Positions 8,654 through 17,166 of a stretch of 40,930 bases of DNA are shown in pieces. The translations under genes and the position numbers were made by a program. Location: positions 1 through 40,930 of the forward strand of contig JAFIGC010000039.1 in NCBI GenBank assembly GCA_020831635.1. Reading direction: 5' to 3'. Every line of letters starts with the position of its first letter. The stretch's first letter is position 1. This DNA is from Verrucomicrobiota bacterium. Its GTDB lineage: Bacteria; Verrucomicrobiota; Kiritimatiellia; SS1-B-03-39; UBA6053. The notes beneath the pieces are model-generated. The model was given only the letters and a program-made list of their open reading frames with translations, did not search any database and was not told where the DNA came from.

Positions 8654-11554
8654 ATGAACTCAACCCAGACTACTCCCATGAAGTTAATGCTTACCCGTTT
8701 TGGTCTTCGTTTTCCCCGTCTGGCGCTTTTGGCGGTGCTGGCCATGACCGTGGCGCTGACCCTGCAATTTCCCAAGGTGAATTTTGACAATGACCCTGAA
8801 AACATGCTCCGATACGACGAACCCGTCCGGGTCATGCATCGTGAAGTGCAGGAACGCTTTGACCTGTACGACTTCGTGGTGGTGGGGGTGGTCAATGAGA
8901 CCCACGAGGGCGGGGTCTGGAATCCGGAGACCCTGGGGCGAATCCATCAACTGACCCATGAACTGTTGAGCTTGGATCGGAACGAGGAGGGACGTCCGGT
9001 CATCATTCGGGACGGGGAGGCGATGATTCCCGATGTGCGTCCCCAGGGACGGCGGGCGGAGATTCTGTCGGCGGCGTTCAACCAGAATCCCGAGCATTTG
9101 TTCACCGAAGACGGCGAACCAGGGTTGATCGGCCGGGAGATCATCAGTCCCAGCGTGGTGGATACGATTCGTCAGTTGGACATGGGCGCCTTGGACATTC
9201 GCTTTTTGATGGAAGAAGTGCCCGAGACCCAGGCGGAGGCGGACGCCCTGTTTGCGGAGGCGCTGGCCAACCCCTTGTATCGGGACACCCTGCTTTCCGA
9301 GAATCGGAAGGCCTTGGGCATCTACCTTCCGATCGTCGGAAAAGAGTTTTCATTCAATCTGGCCACCTTGGTGGAGACGCTCACGGCGGATTGGCCGGAA
9401 GAGGACCAGGTGTACATCACCGGACTGCCGGTGGCGCAGGATACCTTTGGTCAGGAGATGCTGGTGCAAATGGCCACCTCGGCGCCGATGGCGGGGTTGA
9501 TGATCTTTTTGTTGCTGCTGTTCTTTTTCAGGCGCTTTTCCCTGATCATGGCCCCGATGATGATCGCGATTTTTTCGGTGTTGTGCACCATGGGCCTGTT
9601 GATCGGGTTGGGGTATGACGTTCACATCATGACTTCCATGATCGCCATTTTTCTGATGCCGATCGCGGTGGCCGATTCGGTGCATATTTTGAGCGAATTT
9701 TTCGACACCTATCCGCGTTTCAAAGACAAACGCGCCACCTTGGAACATGTGATGGGGCATTTGTTCATGCCCATGCTGTTCACCAGTTTGACCACCATCG
9801 CGGGCTTCGCCTCTTTGGCGTTCACGCCCATCCCGCCGGTGCGGATCTTCGGCTTGTTCGTGGCTTTCGGGGTGGCCTTGGCCTGGCTGCTTTCGGTGGT
9901 GCTGGTGCCCGCGTACATCATGGTGTTTGTCCCCGGGAAATCCCTGGACCGCTTGGAAGCGCCCTCAAAAGAGACGCAGGTGAAGTCGGGTCTGCTGGAC
10001 CGTTTTCTGGTGGGGCTGGGCCGTTTCGCGGTGCGGAGACGCAAAGGCGTGATGGTGCTGCTGGGGGTTTTGGCACTGGTTTCAGTTGTGGGGATTTCGC
10101 GCATTCAAGTGAATGACAATCCGGTGTTGTGGTTCACGCCCTCGCATCGTATTCGGGAGGCGGACCGGGTTTTGAACCGGCATTTTGGCGGCACGTATAC
10201 CGCCTATTTGCAAATGAGCGCCCCGGAAACCGCGGGCGAGGCTCCGGTGATTCTACCGGTGGACGCGCCCGAAGCCCTGCGCGATTTGGCCGCGGAGGAG
10301 GGGACGTGGGAAGATCTTTTGTCCTTGGCCATGGAGACGGACGCCGAACGACTGCCCGCGTGGGATGCGCTGGGGGATGTGATCCTCTATCTGGACCCGG
10401 AAGGGTTGGATTGGCAGCGCTTGTCCGAGGCTTTGCAGGAAAGTCCCGAGGCCACGCGCAACGTTTTCCTGGAATCCGCCGAAGCCTTGCGTGAATTGCA
10501 GGGCGCTGACTTGCAGGACGCGGCTTTGAATCGGGTGGATGACCTTGCTGGCCGACGTTGGGAGGATTGGGTGCGGGACGCGCGGGTGGACGCCGAGGCG
10601 CCCGCCTTCCGCAATCCCGCCGTGTTGCGGTGGGTCGCGGACTTGCAGGCGCATTTGGCGGAGGGAGACGTGATCGGCAAAACGACTTCCGCCGTGGATG
10701 CCCTGAAAAAGGCCCATCTCGAACTCAACCGCACCGGTGCGGAGGACGATGAGGTGCGTTTTTACAGCGTGCCCGACAACGCCTCCGGCACCGCCCAGGT
10801 GTTTCTGCAACTCGAAGGCATGAAAAAACAGGACGCCCTTTTCCATTTGGTCACCCGGGACTACCAGCAGGCGAGCCTGTGGTTGCAACTGACCTCCGGC
10901 GACAATCAAAACATGGTGCGGGCCGTGGACCAGGTGGAGGATTGGATCGCCGCGAATCCTCCGCCCGTGGACCTGGCATTCGAATGGGCCGGACTCACCT
11001 ATCTGAACGTGGTCTGGCAACAGCGCATGGTCGGGGGCATGTTGCAGGCACTTGCGGGCAGTTTTGTGGTGGTGCTGTTGATGATGACCTTCCTGTTCCG
11101 CTCGTTTCGCTTTGGCCTCCTGTCCATGTTGCCGCTCAGTCTGACCATTGCCCTGACCTACGGGATCATCGGTCTGGTGGGCAAAGCCTACGACATGCCC
11201 GTGGCGGTGCTGTCCTCGCTGACCCTGGGGCTCAGCGTCGATTTTGCCATCCACTTTCTACAGCGCGCCCGGGAACTGGTGCGGGAGACCGGGAGTTGGG
11301 CGGAGGCCTGGCCGCTGATGTTCCGCGAACCCGCGCGAGCCATCAGCCGCAATGCCATCATCATCGCCATCGGCTTCACGCCCCTGCTTTTCGCGCCTTT
11401 GGTGCCGTACCGGACGGTGGGCTTTTTCCTGGCCACCATTATGTTCGTGTCCTGGCTGGCGACCCTGTTGATCCTGGCGGCGGTGATTTCCTTCATGCCC
11501 AAGGCCCTGTTTGGACGCCAGGCATCCGCCGTTGAAGCAACCGATTCCATGTAA
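8654..11554 (+). CDS. RND-superfamily (MMPL-type) exporter
   Basis: A 966-residue integral membrane protein with the twofold RND layout. There is one N-terminal helix (about 20-40), a large periplasmic loop, helices 2-6 (about 275-440, including SMIAIFLMPIAVADSVHI), helix 7 (about 470-490), a second periplasmic loop, and helices 8-12 (about 790-955, with LSVDFAIHFLQRA in the equivalent position). This matches the predicted exporters of the MMPL/hopanoid-exporter kind, which move lipids or hydrophobic compounds to the outer membrane. I chose ATG 8654; the open frame extends to TTG 8618, but that codon lies inside the promoter. ATG 8678 is also possible. The genes that follow (LolA-like, beta-barrel) suggest a trans-envelope lipid pathway. 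Substrate unknown. Confidence 0.9.
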   Translation: MNSTQTTPMKLMLTRFGLRFPRLALLAVLAMTVALTLQFPKVNFDNDPENMLRYDEPVRVMHREVQERFDLYDFVVVGVVNETHEGGVWNPETLGRIHQLTHELLSLDRNEEGRPVIIRDGEAMIPDVRPQGRRAEILSAAFNQNPEHLFTEDGEPGLIGREIISPSVVDTIRQLDMGALDIRFLMEEVPETQAEADALFAEALANPLYRDTLLSENRKALGIYLPIVGKEFSFNLATLVETLTADWPEEDQVYITGLPVAQDTFGQEMLVQMATSAPMAGLMIFLLLLFFFRRFSLIMAPMMIAIFSVLCTMGLLIGLGYDVHIMTSMIAIFLMPIAVADSVHILSEFFDTYPRFKDKRATLEHVMGHLFMPMLFTSLTTIAGFASLAFTPIPPVRIFGLFVAFGVALAWLLSVVLVPAYIMVFVPGKSLDRLEAPSKETQVKSGLLDRFLVGLGRFAVRRRKGVMVLLGVLALVSVVGISRIQVNDNPVLWFTPSHRIREADRVLNRHFGGTYTAYLQMSAPETAGEAPVILPVDAPEALRDLAAEEGTWEDLLSLAMETDAERLPAWDALGDVILYLDPEGLDWQRLSEALQESPEATRNVFLESAEALRELQGADLQDAALNRVDDLAGRRWEDWVRDARVDAEAPAFRNPAVLRWVADLQAHLAEGDVIGKTTSAVDALKKAHLELNRTGAEDDEVRFYSVPDNASGTAQVFLQLEGMKKQDALFHLVTRDYQQASLWLQLTSGDNQNMVRAVDQVEDWIAANPPPVDLAFEWAGLTYLNVVWQQRMVGGMLQALAGSFVVVLLMMTFLFRSFRFGLLSMLPLSLTIALTYGIIGLVGKAYDMPVAVLSSLTLGLSVDFAIHFLQRARELVRETGSWAEAWPLMFREPARAISRNAIIIAIGFTPLLFAPLVPYRTVGFFLATIMFVSWLATLLILAAVISFMPKALFGRQASAVEATDSM

Positions 11555-11577
11555 CCCAGAAAAAGGAGACCCCAACC

Positions 11578-12378
11578 ATGCAAACCCAACTGAAAATTCG
11601 AATCATTTCCATCCTCCTCCCGGTTTTCCTGACCGGAAGCATATGGGCGGAAGAAGCGCCGCCGGTGAACGAAATCATCCGACGCGCCGAAAAAGCCGCC
11701 TATTATGCCGGCAAAGACGGTGTGGCCGACGTGAAAATGGTCATCCACGACGCCTCCGGCGGCACCCGCGAACGGGAATTCCGCATTCTCCGCTGGAACG
11801 GCGAGGACGGCCAACAAAAATTCTACGTCTATTTCAATGGACCCGCGGACGTGCGCCGCATGGCCTATTTGGTCTGGAAGCACGGCCCGGGCCGGGACGA
11901 TGACCGCTGGCTGTGGTTGCCATCCTTGGGGCGGGTCAACCGCATTGCCCCCGGCGACAAGCGGACCTCGTTTGTCGGTTCCGATTTCGTGTATGAAGAC
12001 GTGTCCGGACGGGACCCGAATGACGACGAACACGAACTCGTCGAAGTGGGCGAGACCCAATACCACATCCGCTCCGTGCCCAAAGACAAAGGGTCGGTCG
12101 AGTTTGCCTCCTACGAGGTGTGGATCGACCGCGAGACGCATTTGCCCGTGAAAGCCGAATACACCGACAGTCGAGGAAACGTGTACCGCCGGGTCACCGC
12201 CGATCGGATCGAAGTCATCGACGGACATCCGACCGTCATCGTTTCCACGGTCGAGGATTTGAGCCGCAACAGCAAAACCGTGAACACCTTCTCCAATATT
12301 CAATACGACGTGGGCCTGAACGAAAATATCTTTTCCGAACGCTTTCTGCGTCGTCCGCCCCGGGAGGCGGTACGATGA
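11578..12378 (+). CDS. LolA-like outer-membrane lipoprotein-sorting protein
   Basis: A 266-residue exported protein with a signal peptide ending near SIWA-EEAP (about residue 23). The mature part is beta-rich and resembles the LolA-like family often encoded beside RND/MMPL exporters. Typical features are REREFRILRWNGEDGQQKF, a DDRWLWLPSLGRVNRI block and an EVWIDRETHLPVKAEY strand pair. It probably chaperones a hydrophobic ligand across the periplasm between the exporter and the outer membrane; this role is inferred from fold and context. An AAAAAGGAGA Shine-Dalgarno region precedes the ATG. Its stop overlaps the next gene's start (ATGA), showing tight coupling. Confidence 0.85.
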   Translation: MQTQLKIRIISILLPVFLTGSIWAEEAPPVNEIIRRAEKAAYYAGKDGVADVKMVIHDASGGTREREFRILRWNGEDGQQKFYVYFNGPADVRRMAYLVWKHGPGRDDDRWLWLPSLGRVNRIAPGDKRTSFVGSDFVYEDVSGRDPNDDEHELVEVGETQYHIRSVPKDKGSVEFASYEVWIDRETHLPVKAEYTDSRGNVYRRVTADRIEVIDGHPTVIVSTVEDLSRNSKTVNTFSNIQYDVGLNENIFSERFLRRPPREAVR

Positions 12379-13604
12379 AGGGCTTTCCTTGGATTCTCGC
12401 CTCCGGGCTGATGATGGGGCTGGCTTCCGCGCAAGTGGATGGCTTTGTCGAATCCCGTATGGGAACCCGCACCCAAAGCGATCCCGGACAGGATCAGGCC
12501 TCCATCCGGGAAATCCGCCTGCAATTGGGTCACGTGGACTTTTACGGTCCATTTGACTTGGAACTGAAAGCAGATTTCCTGTACGACGACCTCGACAGCC
12601 GTCGCTCCAGCGTCGATCTGGAGCGGGGGCAGGGGTGGTTTGACCTGCGTTCCGCGAACGTTTCTTTCGCTCCGACCGACTGGACCGATGTGAAGGTGGG
12701 CCGACAGGTGCTGACCTGGGGAACCGGGGATCTGTTGTTCATCAACGATCTCTTCCCCAAGGACTGGACCTCCTTCTTCAACGGGCGGGACGTGGAATAT
12801 CTGAAAGCACCGTCCGATGCCATTTGGTTGGCCAATTTCGTCGGGGACTGGACCGTGGACATGATTTGGACGCCCCGGTTCAATGCCGACCGATATTTGG
12901 ACGGGGACGGCATTTCCTTTGCGGGCGGTGCGTTTACGCCCGACAACCGCATACATGCGGACGTGCCCACGGATTCCGAATTCGCGGCCCGGCTGTCCCG
13001 CTATGTGGGTTCCGCCGAAATCGCCGGATATCTGTACGACGGTTATTGGAAATCGCCCGGCGGCTTCGATGACGCGGGGCGGGCCCAGTTTCCGCGACTG
13101 AGTGTGTATGGCGCGTCCATGCAGTGGCCCGGACTGGGCGGACTCGTGAACTTGGAAGCGGGTTATTACGATTCCCGCGATGACCGCGACGGCGTGGACC
13201 CGGCGGCGCCCAACAGCGAAGTCCGTTTTCTGGCCGGATACAGTCGTGAACTGCGCGCCGATTTGAGCCTCGGCATCCAAGGTTACGTGGAGTGGATGCA
13301 GGACTACGGCGATTATCGCGACAGCCTGCCCGAGGGGAGGGGGGCGCGGGACGAAGTCCGCCAGGTCACCACCCTGCGCCTCACCCGACTGCTCATGAAC
13401 CAGAATTTGGTGTTATCCGGTTTTGTCTTCGCCTCGCCCACTGACGAAGACGGGTATTTGCGCGGGAGCGTGGAATACAAATGGTCGGACACCCTGACGA
13501 CCACCGTGGGCGGAAATTGGTTTGTCGGCAGAGATTCCGACACCTTTTTTGGTCAGCTCGAAGACAACTCCAATCTCTACGTCGCCATCCGCAGATGGTT
13601 TTAA
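12375..13604 (+). CDS. Outer-membrane beta-barrel protein of the RND/LolA operon
   Basis: This 409-residue protein starts with a signal peptide (MKGFPWILASGLMMGLASA). The mature chain alternates short amphipathic strands and polar turns (for example VKVGRQVLTWGTGDLLFIND) and ends in an aromatic C-terminal signature, RRWF, as recognised by the outer-membrane assembly machinery. It resembles porin-like proteins of the DUF1302 type that accompany RND/MMPL exporters and LolA-like proteins, but I cannot assign the family firmly. The open frame extends upstream into the LolA-like gene; the real start is ATG 12375, overlapping that gene's TGA. Predicted to sit in the outer membrane as the exit or acceptor component. 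Confidence 0.82.
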   Translation: MKGFPWILASGLMMGLASAQVDGFVESRMGTRTQSDPGQDQASIREIRLQLGHVDFYGPFDLELKADFLYDDLDSRRSSVDLERGQGWFDLRSANVSFAPTDWTDVKVGRQVLTWGTGDLLFINDLFPKDWTSFFNGRDVEYLKAPSDAIWLANFVGDWTVDMIWTPRFNADRYLDGDGISFAGGAFTPDNRIHADVPTDSEFAARLSRYVGSAEIAGYLYDGYWKSPGGFDDAGRAQFPRLSVYGASMQWPGLGGLVNLEAGYYDSRDDRDGVDPAAPNSEVRFLAGYSRELRADLSLGIQGYVEWMQDYGDYRDSLPEGRGARDEVRQVTTLRLTRLLMNQNLVLSGFVFASPTDEDGYLRGSVEYKWSDTLTTTVGGNWFVGRDSDTFFGQLEDNSNLYVAIRRWF

Positions 13605-13625
13605 CCAACAAATAAAGGAAGTCAA

Positions 13626-13811
13626 ATGACCATAGAAAACAAGATCCGTATCCTCGCCGGCACCATGGTGCTGCTGTCCTTTGTGCTGGGACAATATGTC
13701 AATGCGGCCTGGCATTGGCTGGCCGTATTCGTGGGCCTGAACCTCATTCAAAGCGCCTTCACGCATTTCTGTCCCGCCGAGATCGTCTTGAAAAAATTGC
13801 AGAAAGCATGA
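13626..13811 (+). CDS. Small DUF2892-like (YgaP-type) inner-membrane protein
   Basis: A 61-residue protein with two hydrophobic helices (about 8-22 and 27-44) separated by a short turn, then LIQSAFTHFCPAEIVLKKL. The SAFTHFCPAE segment is characteristic of the DUF2892/YgaP transmembrane domain. A Shine-Dalgarno (AAAGGAAG) precedes the ATG. It follows the beta-barrel gene by 21 bp and is probably the last gene of the exporter operon. Function in the operon unknown; such domains are often found with rhodanese or envelope proteins. Confidence 0.85.
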   Translation: MTIENKIRILAGTMVLLSFVLGQYVNAAWHWLAVFVGLNLIQSAFTHFCPAEIVLKKLQKA

Positions 13812-13962
13812 TTTTTAAAGGCGAGGTCTGCCCTTTAGACGCATTTCAGTCTGGACTTGAGTTTGAGACAATGCTGGGTTGCTGACGTCCCGCCGCCCCT
13901 CCGCTTGCCCTGTCTTTTATACACAATTCTTGTGCATCGTGACTTACGGCCCTGACAGAAAT

Positions 13963-13992
13963 CCTAATCCTAATCCTAATCCTAATCCTAAT
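13963..13992. repeat. Five tandem CCTAAT hexamers
   Basis: Five perfect copies of CCTAAT lie in a row, followed by CGG. A related CGTAAT/CCTAAT tract with an inverted partner occurs at 26375-26442, so the motif is a recurring intergenic one in this genome. Confidence 0.95.
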
Positions 13993-14026
13993 CGGAACCT
14001 CCGATCCAATCCACCGAAATTTTTTA

Positions 14027-14056
14027 AACAGGAGGACGCAGAGGGCGCAGAGGGGA
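14027..14056. repeat. Dispersed motif, copy 1 (AACAGGAGGACGCAGAGG type)
   Basis: A 30-bp purine-rich segment (ACAGGAGGACGC, then AGAGGGCGCAGAGGGGAA) recurs at 14764-14793 with one substitution. Both copies follow a T-rich run. It belongs to the repeat-rich island and does not code. Confidence 0.75.
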
Positions 14057-14114
14057 ATGGCAACTTAAGGGTCGATTGAAAGTACAGGCGCGGTCAAAAC
14101 ACTTAAACCACAGA

Positions 14115-14341
14115 CCCCTGCGGGCTTGCCCCGCATGGTGAATCAGATCTGAGGCTAGACCGGGTAAGCTTGTCCATCTCCAGGCCCCTGCCGCCTTGCG
14201 CGGCAGGTGAATAAGTCCCTTGCTTCTTGGCTCCGTGGGAGACTTCTTCACCTGCCGCGCAAGGCGGCAGGGGCCGAGGAACAAGTGGGATTCTTGTCTG
14301 GCCACAGGTCTTTCGCTCCGGCGGGACAAGCCCGCCGGGGG
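14115..14341. repeat. Variable-stem hairpin repeats, first island (four copies)
   Basis: Copies lie at 14115-14142, 14185-14211, 14247-14273 (reverse orientation) and 14316-14341 (reverse). Each has the order CCCC, stem, CTTG, complementary stem, and three end in GGTGAA. The stems differ (TGCGGG/CCCGCA; TGCCGC/GCGGCA; CGGCGGG/CCCGCCG) but remain paired. The first copy has a tail CTGAGGCTAGA at 14149-14159, shared with copies near 34.9 kb. Copies 2 and 3 form a larger inverted repeat 35 bp apart. Confidence 0.85.
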
Positions 14342-14382
14342 CATTTTTCGGCCCAAGGCAACCACAAAAATCGTTTCAAAAT

Positions 14383-14470
14383 ACCCTTAATTTTCCTTTG
14401 CTGCCTTTGCTTGCTACTGTTCCAATCCTTTATGTTTTTTTGAACAGATGGTCGCGAAGGAAGCGAAGAA
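14383..14470 (-). repeat. Dispersed repeat related to 37854-37925 and 39289-39445
   Basis: The segments reading TTTGCTGCCTTTGCTTG, CTGTTCCAATCC and TTGAACAG followed by GCGCGAAGG-like sequence match, in opposite orientation, the repeats upstream of the ADP-ribosylglycohydrolase and GH43-like genes. The two halves are themselves imperfect inverted repeats of each other. Confidence 0.65.
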
Positions 14471-14678
14471 TTTCAGTGGGTTTCCCGCCATGCAAAGCCT
14501 CTTTGGGACTGGAAATGCTCGAAAATTCAGCCGGGGTCCATATGAACTCAAGTCCAGACCGATTTGTGTGTAAAGGCAGACCTCGTGTCGTGGGTGAACG
14601 GCACCCCCGGGTTCTTATCCGGAGATTCATTTGGGTTTTCGGTGAAACAACAAAGATCGGAATCCAGGAGTAAGGAGC

Positions 14679-14725
14679 GCGGCGAAGCCGCTTTGGAGTG
14701 CGTGTAGCGAGTGCAACGAAGCTAC
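14679..14725. repeat. Twin hairpin motif
   Basis: GCGGC-GAA-GCCGC (14679-14691) is followed by a GTAGC (14704-14708) / GCTAC (14721-14725) stem. It looks like another dispersed intergenic element. From 14471 to 14994 I see further repeat copies (14764-14793, and a CAGTG-rich segment at 14843-14877 related to those at 37968 and 39482) but no gene I would support. Confidence 0.6.
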
Positions 14726-14763
14726 CGCTTTCAAATGGCCCAAGGGATGGGAGAAACTTTTTG

Positions 14764-14793
14764 AACAGGAGGACGCGGAGGGCGCAGAGGGGA
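14764..14793. repeat. Dispersed motif, copy 2 (AACAGGAGGACGCGGAGG type)
   Basis: Second copy of the motif at 14027-14056, in the same orientation, differing by an A to G change in the first half. It lies between the twin hairpin and the broken lipoprotein gene. Confidence 0.75.
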
Positions 14794-14994
14794 AAGGCGC
14801 ACCTTTTACCGTTAGGTAGGTTTAAGTCATGATAAAATATAATCAACCACTGATGACACTGATTCACACTGATCTCTATTGAATCGAGGACGAAATTCCT
14901 TGAGCTTCCGTATGAGCGGGTATACGATATCCAGATGAAAACAGAAATGTTCTTGGTGGAGTTCCTCCGTGAAGCCCCCCCATGGGGTGCCGAG

Positions 14995-15632
14995 ATGAAG
15001 TTTTGGTTGCCGATACTTCATGTTTGCTTCCTTTTGCTCCATGCAGCCTGCGTCAGTCGTACGGCCCAATCGGAAGTGGTCGGGAGAATCACGTTTTCGG
15101 CCCATATTCCCGGCGAAGGGTTCATCGCGTCAGCCATGGGCAACTCAGTGAACCCTTTGTATGATCAAAAAGATGAAATCACTTTCAGGCTGGACAGTGA
15201 AGGAAATCTTTAAACGTATGGACCCAGGTGTCAGATGGTGAAAAAGAGCGGGATTTTGGGTGGATGAAATTCCGGAGAATGGGCAACAAGTTTCCGGAGA
15301 CCGTTGCGGATCAGCTCGTGAAAGACCATCGGACGATGGTTGCAATGTATGTCGACCAGCGGGGGCTCAGTTCAATTACTGAGTCGTTTTCAAAACATTT
15401 CAGGGAGTATCGGGGGCGTCTTGACCCGCCCCCGGAAAATGAATCCGGGTTCATCGCAGATGTTTTTCTCGGGTATACTTCGGGGAATGTCTCGATTCGG
15501 CACGATTTTGAGGGGGTTCCCGTCTCAGCTTTGCTGGACGGGAATTTAGGGATGGTCATGGCGTCCTCACGAACATCCCGCTCGCACCCTGAAACCCTAA
15601 AGATGACTTTCAGTTGTCCGGGTCCGGGGTAG
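14995..15632 (+). pseudogene. Broken lipoprotein-like gene, copy 1
   Basis: The 5' part starts with a lipoprotein-type signal (MKFWLPILHVCFLLLHAAC) and reads to a TAA at about 15211-15213 after RLDSEGNL. Protein-like sequence then resumes in another frame (VWTQVSDGEKERDFGWMKF) and continues to 15632. A one-base deletion near 15205-15215 joins the two parts. The combined protein would be about 210 residues, exported and of unknown function. An upstream in-frame ATG at 14935 exists, but the signal peptide places the start at 14995. No match to a known family is claimed. Confidence 0.5.
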
Positions 15633-15700
15633 TATTGGAGGGGGAAAAAGCCGGGGTTTCCCGTTGACAAGACGAGTACGGGACTTTTAAGGATAGGGGT

Positions 15701-16904
15701 ATGAACTTCAAAAATCCCCGCCCCTTTTTTTTCTTGCTGCTCACGCTGTTGCTGTCGGGTTGCTACGAAACGAAATCAGCAGCTCCCGCTGGTGCGGGTG
15801 GCCCTCAATGATTTTCGCCGTGAACAACGCTTTCACATGCCCGGTTCGATTTCCGATGTGCAGGGGGTTGACCCGCCGCAAAGGGAGGGTGTCGTGAAAT
15901 TGATCACGGATGGAAAGGAAGCGCTGGCCCTCATGGAAGCGCGTGCCGAAGATGAGGCCTTTTGGGAGTCGTTGGCCCGGCGTTCGCAACCTCCTGGGGA
16001 CGCGGAAACCACGGAATTGATGTTTTCCCGGGATGCTTTTGGTGACGAACGGGTGCAGAGGGTGACGGTTCAAGGTCCGATGCGAGACGTATTGGCCTAT
16101 CAAGAGGAAGTGGAGGCGGCCCGGCAGGATTTTCATTAGGTGCTTCAGCGGTTGCGTATGCCGATGCCTCCGGTTCCATCCGCGCCGAATGCCGGGGAGG
16201 GACTCAAGCGCCTTGACATCGTCGGCGTGAACCTGGTTCAAGGATCGGGATGGGATCAGCGAACGCCTTTTCGTCAGCAACTCGGTTATACGCTTTCCGT
16301 TTTGGCCACGTTTCACGGTCCTTTGCATCGTACGAAAGAGACCACCATCACCCGGGCGGTCACCTTGGAGGGTGTCTCGCTGCTTCCCCATGCCCGGGAC
16401 ATCGACGCCACCGCCAGAAAGGTATCCGACTCCGGCCGGTATTTGGTCGAGTTTACCCTCAATCCACCGCCCGAGGACAGCCGTGGGCTCCGTTTGATCG
16501 AGGGGGAGTTTCTCTACTATAACGCCTCGAAAACCCAAACCATGGATCTCGGATGGATTGAGGTGAAAGAGGGGGCGCGGATCGAGGAATTTGATACGAC
16601 GATGGAAAATGTCCAGGTTCGGAACCAAGACGGAAATGCCCCCAAATATTTTTTTAGCTTGAAGCTTCCCCTTGATTCCATGCGGATCCGCAAATTGACT
16701 TTTGAAAATGAGGATGGTACGCCGCTGGTGGTTGAGCGGGAGAATAAACGACGTGGCTTTCAAGCTACCACGATCACATTTCAATCGGTGCTCCCACTGC
16801 CTGAACGGATTCGCGTCGGGATGGAGGGCTACACGGATCTGAAACTCAATCGGAAGCCTTTTGTCATCGAAAACCGAGATTTCATGGGCCGTCCGTTGTT
16901 GTGA
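15701..16904 (+). pseudogene. Broken lipoprotein-like gene, copy 2 (frameshift plus in-frame TAG)
   Basis: ATG 15701 has a plausible AAGGATAGGGG ribosome-binding site and encodes a clear lipobox signal (FFFLLLTLLLSGC). The frame stops at TGA near 15809. A +1 frame opens in the same place (QQLPLVRVALNDFRREQRF) and runs to a TAG at 16137-16139. The same frame then continues without interruption to 16904 (LDIVGVNLVQGSGWDQRTPF and onward, ending NRDFMGRPLL). One frameshift and one nonsense codon therefore break a protein of about 400 residues. The 3' part (16140-16904) could be expressed alone from GTG 16140, but lacks an export signal. Function unknown; sits next to another broken lipoprotein-like gene. 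Confidence 0.6.
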
Positions 16905-16947
16905 ACGTGAATTCAGATGAACAAGGGTTGCAAGCGGACTATCCGCA

Positions 16948-17106
16948 TCATGATCTCAACAAAAACAGAAGAAAAGGAATCACAAAGAGTACGGACAGCT
17001 CCAACATAAATCCTGTTCGGGGCGAAAAAACTTCAAATATGCGCAACAAAACAAGAAACAAAATAGCTGCAACGAAGAGCAATGCCGTCATTTTTTTTGA
17101 GTTCAT
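16948..17106 (-). CDS. Possible 52-residue membrane protein
   Basis: A short frame beginning MNSKKMTALLFVAAILFLVL and ending FVIPFLLFLLRS encodes two hydrophobic helices (about 7-25 and 35-50) around a short polar loop. It lies 60 bp downstream of the GT4 glycosyltransferase on the same strand. The hydrophobic pattern is strong for such a low-complexity region, but there is no convincing Shine-Dalgarno and no recognisable family, so it may be spurious. The rest of 16905-17166 shows nothing else. Confidence 0.35.
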   Translation of the reverse strand: MNSKKMTALLFVAAILFLVLLRIFEVFSPRTGFMLELSVLFVIPFLLFLLRS

Positions 17107-17166
17107 TGTGTCAAGGTGTTTGGAAGGAGTTTCGAGGGATTGATTTCAAGGATTCAGGGAAATTTC

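Larger units (their letters stand above)
13822..14585. repeat. Non-coding segment bounded by about 42-bp inverted repeats (MITE-like)
   Basis: The left arm (13822-13863) begins CGAGGTCTGCC and ends GTCTGGACTTGAGTT. The right arm (14545-14585) is its reverse complement, with both end blocks matching and about half of an 11-base middle differing; one base is deleted. The enclosed 680 bp holds CCTAAT repeats, four variable-stem hairpins and other dispersed motifs, but no gene and no transposase. It may be a decayed non-autonomous element, or two opposite copies of one dispersed repeat. Confidence 0.6.

Noticed and set aside
10253-11254. Long minus-strand frame inside the RND exporter gene
   Set aside because: His/Gln-rich antisense shadow with no recognisable domain.
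11188-12552. 454-codon minus-strand frame over three genes
   Set aside because: Crosses the boundaries of well-supported plus-strand genes; antisense artefact.
13963-13992. CCTAAT tract as a CRISPR or telomere
   Set aside because: Unit is 6 bp with no spacers and no cas genes; it is a simple repeat inside a chromosome-type region.
14671-14740. tRNA-like twin hairpin
   Set aside because: No acceptor stem, anticodon arm or TPsiC-loop sequence; it fits a dispersed repeat better.
16137-16139. TAG readthrough or recoding as the reason for the split gene
   Set aside because: A separate frameshift in the same gene makes decay or error simpler; no recoding element or suppressor tRNA is visible.
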